DNA from: JBKJUK01 sp046590705
Lineage (GTDB): Bacteria > Acidobacteriota > Thermoanaerobaculia > Gp7-AA8
Direction: 5' to 3'
Length of the DNA: 5,484 nt
NCBI GenBank assembly: GCA_046590705.1
Contig: JBKJUK010000324.1
Coordinates: 1 to 5,484, forward strand
Under the pieces are notes generated by a model. That model saw only the letters and a program-made list of their open reading frames with translations. It did not search any database and was not told where the DNA came from. Made by a program: the position numbers and the translations under genes. This document shows, one piece after another, positions 1-5,484 of the stretch; position 1 is the first letter of the stretch, and every line of letters begins with the position of its first letter.

Positions 1-240
1 AGTTATGCAAGTGCGTCGAATGGCGTATCCGCTACCGCCGCCGCTCCGCTCAGCGGCACACTCACCTTCGATCTGCCTGCGGGCGAACTCGCCGCCGCGG
101 CAACGCCGGTCACTGCGGTTCGTTACGACGAGCTCCGCGACGAGTGGCGCGTGATGCAAGCCCTTGTCGCCATTGGGACAGGCGGAAAGGCAACCCTGAC
201 AATCGCCAGCAGCGGAAGCTACGCGTTGGTCTACGGCGAT
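1..240 (+). other. Protein region: N-terminal visible beta module with LPAGE motif
   Basis: Residues 1-80 read as short beta strands: 'GTLTFDLPAGE' (residues 19-29), then 'VTAVRYDELRDEWRV' (residues 37-51), then 'GSYALVYGD' (residues 72-80). A hydrophobic strand ending in (L/V)PAG, then a 'Y..(2-5 residues)..W' strand, then a closing 'G-x-Y-x-L' strand is the pattern of ZU5-like and related beta-sandwich modules in bacterial surface proteins. The domain is probably already under way at the window edge. The assignment is by motif look only and may be wrong at family level. A similar closing strand, 'REGRYLVLA', ends the module near residue 390. Confidence 0.4.
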
Positions 241-3200
241 GTGACACCGATCAAGCCGCCCGTTCCCCAGATCGGCGCAGCGCTGGCCGGGGTCATTGAT
301 CCTTGCACGGCCACCCCCACCAGCTGCAGCGAACTCACCGCAAGGTCGTTCGCGCTCGATCCTCCCATCGTCTCCGCCACCGGCCGCACCACCGCAAGTC
401 TCCTCATCGACGGCGTCAAACCGTTTCCCAGCGGGACCGCCGTCCAGGCCCAGGTCGACGAGGAATTGCGCCTCACCAGCGGCGCCACGCTCTTCGAGAC
501 GCCCTTCACTACGGATCTGCTGCTCTACCGCTCGCCGAAGGGTGATGTCGCATCGGCAGTCTTTCATCTGGCACCGAGCCGCCGGGCCGCAGAGTCGGAA
601 CTGCAGATTGGCTACGAACATCTGCGCGTCACTCCATATCCCGGACGGCTCGACCGCGGCACCCTCATCGGAAGCGAAGGTGGAAAAATCCCCGCCGACG
701 GCCGTGTAAGCGTCGAACTCCCGCCAGGCGCCGCAACCGAGCCGCTCCGCGCCTCGGCCGCATCCCTGGCCGAGAACGATCTGGGCAGCTTTGGCGCCAT
801 CGCCGGGTTCCGCGCCATCGCCGGCTTCTCCCTCTCGCTCGAGCGGGTCACGCCGCCTGCAAATACCGATACTGATGGCGATGGTCAGGCCGACGGCGTA
901 AATCCGGTCGAGCTCTTCGCCCCCGCCCGCGCCTCGGTCACCATCGACGCCACCCGGCTTCCTTCAGCAGCAGCGCAACTCCTCTTGGTCGAAGTCCTGC
1001 CGTCGACGCCATACGGGCGGATGTTCCGCCTCGCCGCTCTGCTCTGTAACGCAGAGGGCGGTCCCTGCGCAGTAGGCACGACATCCGGCACGGCGCTGGT
1101 GACGACAAAAGCGATCGACCGCGCCACGCTTCCGATCGACGGCATCCTCAGGGAAGGACGCTACCTGGTGCTCGCCTCCGAGCAGCCGATTGCCTGGGCC
1201 TACGGCGCGCTTCGCCTCGGCGCCTCAGGCAGCTACCTCGGCGACGCCCGCATCACCTCTGGCGGAACAGCAGCCATCGGTGTCACCGATCTGACCCGCC
1301 GCACAGGTCTCTTCGTCCTGCCCGTGGTCGCGAAACCGGCCGCGCCATTCCAGCTCACACCGCGCCACACCTCATCGGGCGACGGCGCGGTCTACACGCA
1401 CGCATCAGCGCCGGAAGCCGACGCCATTGTCGCCCTCGGCGATCTCGCCCTCGTGGCCCAGCCTCCTGTCGTGATCTCGACCACTCCAGCGCGCGATGCA
1501 GTAGACGTCTCCCTCACCACCACCGCACGCGCAGGCTTCAGCGCACCGTTAGATATCGCATCCGTGAACGTCCGCTCGATCGTAGTGACTGACACCGCCA
1601 CAGGAAGCAGCATCAGCGGCACGGTGACGGCCGACGGCGCCAGCGCCATCCTCTGGAAACTCGCTGCAGGCGCAAAGCTCGACGCCGGACGCCGCTACAC
1701 CGCAACCCTCGACAGCGCCATCCGCGGCGCCAACGGCGCGCCGCTCGGGAAGAGCTACACCTTCGCCTTCAAAACACTCGCCCAACTCACCAGCACCGAG
1801 ATCAGACCCGAGAGAATCCGCATCACCATCCCCGATGCCTCCGGAGCCTCGCGCATCTACGGCACCGCAGGCGCGCTACCTTCCGGATGGAACGCCGTAG
1901 CGGTTCGCCGCGGGAAAGACTTTGTCGTTACGCCACAGGCAACAGCGGCAGCCGACGGAAGCTTCACAATCACAGCGGGCCTGTGTGGCACAGGAAGTCC
2001 TGCCTGTGACGAACGAATCAAACTTACCGACCTGATCGACCTCAGAATCATCAACAGCAACGGAGCGCTGGCCGCCATCCTCCCGCTGACCCCCTTCGCC
2101 ACAGAAGACGGCAAAGGCTTCATCGCAGTGTCAGGCGTCTCTACGACTTTCACCACCACCGACAACATCACCATCACCGTACCGGCCGGAGCCTTCGCCA
2201 CACCGACCCTGATCACAGTAGCGCCCGAGAAGAAAGAAGCGCTAGCCGAAGTCCCTAATCTCGACCAGGATCTGAATCACACCGCCAGCATCAAACTCGA
2301 CTTCAACTGCAACCTTCCAGCTGAAGGCGCCGCTCCCGTCACGACAACTCCGGCCCCCTGCACCGCCCAAAAACGCATCCAGATAGAACTCCCCGCAACA
2401 ACCCCAGACACCACAAAGCAATACCTCCTCGCCCGCCTAGGAGCCTCAGCCCGCGGCCCCCGCCTCGAGATCGCCGACACCCTCCGCGTCGCAGGCGGCA
2501 GATTCACCACTGCATCAGAAGGTCAGGTATCGGCCCTAACCACCACGCCCGCCGCCCTCACCACCGCAACCGCGACGGTAGGGACGCGCAGCAGCGCGTC
2601 CGCAACCCTGGCCGCGACTCCCAGCACCTCCGACCCGAAACTGTTCCTGCTCGGAGCAACGAGAAGTGGTACCTACTCGGTGGTCGATATCAAATCGGGC
2701 GCCTTCGCCTGGAGCATCATCAACGGCCTCTCGGAAGGCTTCGACCTCTTCTGGGATTCGCTGACGTCTCTTTACGCAAGTTCGTTCTATCTCGCCGAAT
2801 CCGGCGGACGCATCGCCATTCCTGTCCTCAGCGGGAAACCATTCAAGCTGGTCGGAGTCGACGCCGGGAGTGGTCTCGACGCCTTCTCAAAAGTCTACGA
2901 TCCGCTGCCCGCGGGCGCGCCAGGCTCGTCCTACACCATTGACTCGCCTCTGCCGAACGAGACCGGCCCCTATCCCGTATTCGGAAGTCTCTTCCGAGTC
3001 GAGTCACTCGACCTCGGGCTCGAGCGGGGAACCTTCGATTCAATTCGCGACATCACCGCGGAACTGAGTGGCGGAATCCTAAAGGCCACCAGCCGACTGC
3101 CGGCAGGCGTGCTGGTCACGATCATGAATCCCGCCAGAGGCTCGATCGACGATAACCTCGACGGGAATCTCTCGCTCCCCGCAGCACAAGGTGACCGCAT

Positions 3201-5484
3201 CATCTTCATCATTAGCGCGCAGAACGTCGCCCCTGACACTGCCATCGCCATCGTCTTCAACGAAGCTCTCTCGCTAGGCGGTGCAACTACTCCCGACGCC
3301 ATCGACACGTTCCTGAAAAAGCAATTCATGCTGGAAGTGGCGGAGCGGCCCATCGCACCGGCCACTCCGCAGTTTGCCGACGCCACTCCACAGGTTCGCT
3401 TCTCGACCACGGATGGCAATCGACGCGTCGTCATCGATCCGCGCGCCTCGCTCAAACGCGGCGCGATCTACCGCCTGACGCTTCGCAAAACCATCGAAGA
3501 TATCGGCGGCGGCGCTGGCGTGCTCAAGCTCGGCGACGCGAAGGTTGGAACTGCGACTGTCTCACCGTCGCGCGACATCAGCGTCACCTTCGAAACGCGC
3601 GCGCCGGGCGGCACCATCGGCTCGTTCGACATCGCCCGCGGTACCGCCAGAGATCTCGCACTCAATGGCAACATCCTCTTCGTCAGTGCACTCGAAGGCG
3701 GCCTGTTGGCCTACGACATCGCCGATCCCGCCGCGCTCACCGCTGCTGCGCCGAAGCCGTTCGCATTCGTGCCCGCAACGCTGAGTGGATATCAGAACTG
3801 GGCCATCGCCTCGGATCTTCATGGGCGCGTCTACACCACCGCGCTCACCGAGACCTTCGGCATCATTCGCTCCTATCGTCTCGAAGACTTTCTCGCTGCA
3901 CGCGAGGCCACTGCGCCCAGTGCATGCGACCCTTCGCCGAACGCGATCTGCGGCGCAGGCAGTGGCTCTGCCATCGTCTCGTACCGGCCGGGCTACAGCG
4001 CTTCGCTTCCGCTCTCGAGTTCGACGATTACGGATCGTCCCGAGGGGACGCCGCGCAAGCTGAACGTGCTGCTGCAGGATGGCGGTGAGGATGTCTCGTA
4101 CCGGCGTGATGCCTTCAAGATGAAGTTCGCGGCTGAACTCGTCGGTACCTATGCTGGCAACTTCGAGAAGCTGAAAGTCTCGGTTCCGGTTCCCGCGAGC
4201 TTCCCCTATCTTCGCCAGCGCATCACGGTGGAGAACACCACGCTCGATCTTCGCTGGTCGGTGGACGCGCCGAGGGGAGGGGCAGCAGTTGTTGCGGACA
4301 TTTTGGCGCGTCCCGATGACCAGTTGCGCGTCATCACCAACGAACGAACGTATGGAGTTGTCTCGCTCTTTGGCTACGGCATCGGTGTCTACGATCTGAA
4401 CGCCATGGAGTCGAACGACCTTGCGGTGAAACCGGCCGATTACAAGCTGCTGCCGGAGAAGATTGCGCTCACCAGCTCTCCCGCCGTGCAGCCGGGTCCC
4501 TGCAATCAGACCGACGCTGCGTCAGCAGGAGTGCGCTGCGCCATTCAGGATCTCGTACTCAGCCCCGATGCCGCCTTTGCATCGACACCGAACAGCTCGA
4601 TCCCCGTGCTGGCGGTGCATCAGTCGAAAGGTGTGCTGGTGGTCGATGTCGTCCCGCCCAGCGCTGATGGATCAGGCGCGAGCACGCCCGCATCGGTAAG
4701 CCGCGACTCGGAGATCGTCTTCTCGAGCCGCTACTTCGGCAGCAGCGGCTCGACCACCATCGATCATCCGCGACTGGCCACCTTGAAAACGCTCTATCTC
4801 AGCAAGTCAGGCGGCCGCGCTCCGTCGGCACGTTTCACCGGTATCGCCGCCTACCGCCGCGGCACAACCGCAGCCAGTGCGAAACAGTACTACCTCGTAC
4901 CGGGACATGAGTACGGCCTTCTGGTCATCGACGCCACGACCCGTCCGATCGGCGACAGCGCTCTGGTCGATGTGGTCTGGATTCCGGCAGGTGCGCAATC
5001 AGTCCGCGTCATCCCCCGCGCAGACCTCGCCGTGGTCGTCGACGGCCGCGGCCGCGTGCTGCTGATCGATCTCAAACGCATCGACGAGTCGGCCAGCGTC
5101 ACCACCGACAACCAGCTCTTCCCCACCGCGGCAGGTGCGCTCGGTTGCACCAGCGGATGCACAGGCGGCGGAGTCGGCACAGATGATCCGCGCATCATCT
5201 GGGCCTCGCCCGAGGGGTTGGTTACGAGCACGTTGCCACCGGTGATCGATCCCGATACAGGATTCCTCTTCGCCGGTGACCTCGTCCAGACCAACGTCGA
5301 CGTCATCGCCGCCATCGACCCACGCCTGCAGATCAAAGCAGACGTCGGGAGCGGCGAGCTCCGCGAAATCGGCGGCATCGTACCGCTAGGCATCGCACCC
5401 CCTGACGGAGTACTGCAGTGCGACCCGGCACTCCCGAACTGCAACGCATCCCTCGGAGCCTTCCGCCTCGAGATCAACTTCCCC
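1..5484 (+). CDS. Giant multi-domain secreted/surface protein, internal fragment (open at both ends)
   Basis: Frame 1 is open for all 1828 codons, and neither the true start nor the stop is in the window. The sequence shows strong third-position C/G preference and a coherent beta-rich protein throughout, so one continuous gene is the best reading. Only six Met codons occur (residues 52, 341, 1042, 1110, 1374, 1469), and none has a convincing upstream ribosome-binding site in a gap. The protein contains two Big_5/SbsA-like Ig domains (residues 488-592 and about 1071-1201), three LPAG/PPGA/VPAGA modules, a calcium-loop motif, a Thr/Ala linker and a C-terminal propeller-like region. All 16 Cys lie in eight close pairs, which suggests disulfides and therefore export; this is inference. 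No enzyme active site, membrane segment or YD/RHS repeat was recognised. The likely role is surface structure, adhesion or ligand recognition. The coding call is very secure; the function is not. Confidence 0.95.
241..669 (+). other. Protein region: unrecognised beta-rich domain with Cys-clamped loop
   Basis: Residues 81-223 begin with a Pro-rich hinge (TPIKPPVPQIG) and then a Cys pair, C102 and C109, in 'DPCTATPTSCSEL'. Alternating hydrophobic strands follow, including 'GTAVQAQVDEELRLTSGA' (residues 147-164), 'FTTDLLLYRSPKGD' and 'ESELQIGYEHLRVTPYPG'. There is no transmembrane stretch and no catalytic signature that I recognise. The density of aromatic and charged residues (YEHLRVTPYPGRLDRG) looks like a conserved folded core rather than a spacer. 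It is probably a beta-sandwich domain of a family I cannot name. Confidence 0.35.
793..828 (+). repeat. 18-bp tandem duplication, two copies, in frame
   Basis: Two adjacent 18-base units (793-810 and 811-828) match at 16 of 18 positions and encode GAIAGF and RAIAGF. The differences are at the first base of the unit, which changes Gly to Arg, and at a synonymous third position (ggg/ggc). It looks like an old in-frame duplication of a six-residue strand or turn within the PPGA module, although selection on the peptide alone could also produce it. Confidence 0.6.
862..897 (+). other. Protein motif: thrombospondin type 3-like calcium loop (single copy)
   Basis: Residues 288-299 are NTDTDGDGQADG. 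Alternating Asp/Asn with Gly, as in D-x-D-x-D-G-x-x-D, matches calcium-binding loops of TSP3 repeats and EF-hand-like dockerin loops. Here it is a single copy in a loop between two beta strands, so it more probably stabilises a local turn than forms a TSP3 stalk. Calcium binding follows from the motif and is not shown by the sequence alone. Confidence 0.6.
1462..1776 (+). other. Protein domain: bacterial Ig-like domain, SbsA/Big_5 type
   Basis: Residues 488-592 show the Big_5/SbsA Ig-like hallmarks in order. These are an opening 'PPVVISTTPARDAVDVSL', a strand 'ARAGFSAPLDIASVNVRSI' (the family pattern F-S-x-P-(L/M)-D-x-x-(S/T)-(V/I)-x), a 'GSSISGTVTADG' strand, 'LAAGAKLDAGRRYTATLDSA' (the family pattern L-x-x-G-x-x-Y-x-(V/A)-x-(V/L)), 'GANGAPLG', and a closing 'YTFAFKT'. 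The length of about 105 residues is normal for the family. Such domains are structural spacers or adhesive units in secreted and S-layer proteins. This is the most confidently identified domain in the window. Confidence 0.85.
1777..2529 (+). other. Protein region: transthyretin-like module followed by third PAGA module
   Basis: Residues 593-843 follow directly on the Ig domain. 'RIYGTAGALPSGWNAVAVRR', then 'AADGSFTI', then 'LIDLRIINSNGALA' matches the linker-fold pattern V-x-G-x-(A/P)-G-A...DGSF...(L/I)-x-V-x-D-x-x-G-N found next to Ig domains in secreted proteins. A Cys pair, C662/C669 ('LCGTGSPACDER'), sits in its hairpin. From residue 700, 'TTTDNITITVPAGAF' (718-732) opens a third PAGA-type strand, followed by 'TLITVAP', a wide Cys pair C770/C787, and 'IQIELPATTPDTTKQYLLAR'. 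There are no catalytic residues. Fold assignment is by pattern only. Confidence 0.45.
2530..2634 (+). other. Protein region: Ala/Thr/Ser-rich low-complexity linker
   Basis: Residues 844-878 consist mostly of Ala, Thr and Ser (for example 'ALTTTPAALTTATATV' and 'SSASATLAATPSTS'). There is no hydrophobic core pattern and only one aromatic-free spacer composition throughout. It separates the N-terminal Ig/PAGA block from the following folded region and is a plausible flexible hinge or O-glycosylation target; glycosylation is inference. Confidence 0.65.
2635..3210 (+). other. Protein region: unrecognised beta domain with 'PVLSGKPFKLVGVD' core
   Basis: Residues 879-1070 start with a blade-like strand pair, 'KLFLLGATRSGTYSVVDIKSG', then 'LYASSFYLAESGGRIAIPVL' and 'GKPFKLVGVDAGSGLDAF', then 'YDPLPAGAPGSSYTI'. 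After a Pro/Gly-rich stretch come 'GGILKATSRLPAGVLVTIM' and an acidic turn 'GSIDDNLDGN'. The strand 'LPAGVLVTI' is a fourth, weak PAG-type motif. The block contains no Cys. I do not recognise a named family. The 'P-V-x-x-G-x-P-F-x-L-V-G-V-D' segment reads like a beta-sandwich core. Confidence 0.35.
3211..3603 (+). other. Protein domain: divergent second Big_5/SbsA-like Ig domain
   Basis: Residues 1071-1201 repeat the Big_5 order in degenerate form. 'NVAPDTAIAIVFNEALSL' matches the 'gVplnt-x-(I/V)-x-(V/I)-x-F-(S/N)-E-x-(L/M)' strand, and 'RRVVIDPRASLKRGAIYRLTL' matches the 'L-x-x-G-x-x-Y-x-(L/V)' strand. 'KTIEDIGGG' replaces the usual 'D-x-x-G-N', and 'VTFETR' replaces the closing 'F-x-T'. An insertion of about 35 residues between the second and third strands carries the heptad-like duplicate 'ATPQFADATPQV' (1121-1132). 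It is more diverged than the domain at residues 488-592, and boundaries are approximate. Confidence 0.6.
3613..5334 (+). other. Protein region: beta-propeller-like blades (LVIVD-type) with large insertions
   Basis: Residues about 1205-1778 carry recurring blade-end strands: GGLLAYDI (Asp1239), GIGVYDL (Asp1465), GVLVVDV (Asp1549), GLLVIDA (Asp1644), VLLIDL (Asp1690) and VIAAID (Asp1773). A weaker one is 'FGIIRSYRLEDF' near residue 1293. Upstream of the first is 'ARDLALNGNILFVSALE', and near Asp1644 and Asp1690 are 'YYLVPGHEY' and 'VRVIPRADLAVVVDGRG'. These match the LVIVD/YncE-type blade pattern '...v.v.G.(x)YV....GL.ivDv'. Six or seven blades would close a propeller. Spacing between the Asp residues varies from 46 to about 226 residues because of inserted Cys-paired loops and a possible beta-sandwich at residues 1318-1440. 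The propeller call is probable; blade count and closure are inference. Confidence 0.6.
3925..4260 (+). other. Protein region: insertion between propeller blades, possible beta-sandwich
   Basis: Residues 1309-1420 begin with the Cys pair C1309/C1317 (CDPSPNAIC). Strands without the blade motif follow: 'SAIVSYRPGYSASLPL', 'RKLNVLLQDGGEDVSYRRDA', 'KMKFAAELVGTYAG' and 'LRQRITVENTTLDLRW'. Length and alternation suit a small beta-sandwich domain inserted in the propeller, but no family was recognised. G- and T-ending codons (ctg, gtg, aag, gag, gtt) are denser here than in residues 630-850, where A-ending codons (aca, gca, cca) are frequent. Confidence 0.35.
5335..5484 (+). other. Protein region: start of a further module, cut by window end
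   Basis: Residues 1779-1828 hold 'KADVGSGELREIGGIVPLGI', the Cys pair C1807/C1814 (CDPALPNC, spacing six), and a final strand 'GAFRLEINFP'. The last strand ends at the window edge with the frame still open. It probably starts another Ig-like or beta-sandwich unit, comparable to the Cys-loop-then-strand arrangement seen earlier at residues 102-109. Confidence 0.3.

Larger units (their letters stand above)
670..1410 (+). other. Protein region: second 'GG...PPGA' module with calcium-loop motif and trailing beta domain
   Basis: Residues 224-245 read 'GSEGGKIP' followed by 'GRVSVELPPGA'. This is the arrangement of ZU5-like modules: a GG turn, a hydrophobic strand, then PPGA/PAGA. It is followed by the near-duplicate 'GAIAGFRAIAGF' (265-276), an acidic loop 'NTDTDGDGQADG' (288-299), strands around 'AAQLLLVEVLPSTPYG', a Cys pair C349/C356 ('LCNAEGGPCAVG'), and the closing strand 'REGRYLVLASEQPI' near residues 385-398. 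The stretch from about 405 to 470 ('TDLTRRTGLFVLPV', then 'PFQLTP') resembles a degenerate carboxypeptidase-regulatory or transthyretin-like fold. Domain boundaries are approximate and family assignment is tentative. Confidence 0.4.

Noticed and set aside
296..709. Second + strand open frame of 137 codons
   Set aside because: It is an out-of-frame Pro/Ser/Arg-rich translation within the real gene, which is a typical frame shadow.
1857..2216. Antisense open frame of 119 codons with Val/Met-rich start
   Set aside because: It lies opposite the transthyretin-like and PAGA modules. There is no ribosome-binding site or independent coding pattern.
2970..3455. Antisense open frame of 161 codons
   Set aside because: It shadows the + strand frame, which here encodes a coherent Ig-like domain. 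Its own translation shows no recognisable fold.
4630..5073. Transmembrane segments in the hydrophobic runs VLVVDV, LLVID and VLLIDL
   Set aside because: Each run is under ten residues and ends in Asp, which fits edge strands of propeller blades and not membrane helices.
4890..5477. Antisense open frame of 195 codons
   Set aside because: It lies opposite the long + strand gene, has a Ser/Arg/Pro-rich sequence with no domain pattern, and arises from the GC-rich third positions of the real frame.
154..5484. Internal Met codon at residue 52 as the true start of the gene
   Set aside because: The frame is open and beta-patterned upstream of it to the window edge, and no Shine-Dalgarno-like sequence precedes it.
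1..5484. RHS/YD-repeat toxin, CRISPR, transposon, tRNA or rRNA content
   Set aside because: No YD repeats, direct-repeat arrays, inverted terminal repeats, transposase motifs or structural RNA signatures are visible.

Overview
The window is one uninterrupted protein-coding frame. Read from base 1 on the + strand, all 1828 codons are sense codons, with no stop and no convincing start. Both ends are cut by the window edges, so this is an internal piece of a single giant protein of more than 1828 residues. No intergenic DNA, RNA gene, promoter, terminator, mobile element or CRISPR array is visible.

The translation looks like a large exported or cell-surface protein built from beta-rich modules. 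It is rich in Ala, Thr, Ser, Gly, Asp and Val. It has only 6 Met, and 16 Cys that fall into eight close pairs. From N to C the layout is: (1) residues 1-80, a beta module with an LPAGE motif; (2) residues about 81-223, an unrecognised beta-rich stretch; (3) residues about 224-470, a second 'GG...PPGA' module carrying one calcium-loop-like motif (NTDTDGDGQADG); (4) residues 488-592, a clear bacterial Ig-like domain of the SbsA/Big_5 type; (5) residues about 593-840, a transthyretin/carboxypeptidase-regulatory-like module with a 'DGSF' turn, followed by a third PAGA module; (6) residues 844-878, an Ala/Thr/Ser linker; (7) residues about 879-1060, an uncharacterised beta region; (8) residues about 1071-1201, a second, divergent Big_5-like domain; (9) residues about 1205-1778, a beta-propeller-like region whose blades end in variants of G-(I/L/V)-L-V-(V/I)-D-(V/I/L) and are separated by large insertions; (10) residues about 1779-1828, the start of another module.

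The organism is a high-GC bacterium (roughly 60% or slightly more by eye). Giant multi-domain Ig-like/propeller proteins with Cys-clamped loops would fit a Gram-negative environmental lineage such as Acidobacteriota, Myxococcota or a relative, but this is a weak inference because no taxonomic marker is present. The likely role is structural or adhesive at the cell surface, or recognition of an external partner. No catalytic motif was recognised. The signal peptide and any C-terminal anchor or toxin/RHS-type domain would lie outside the window.
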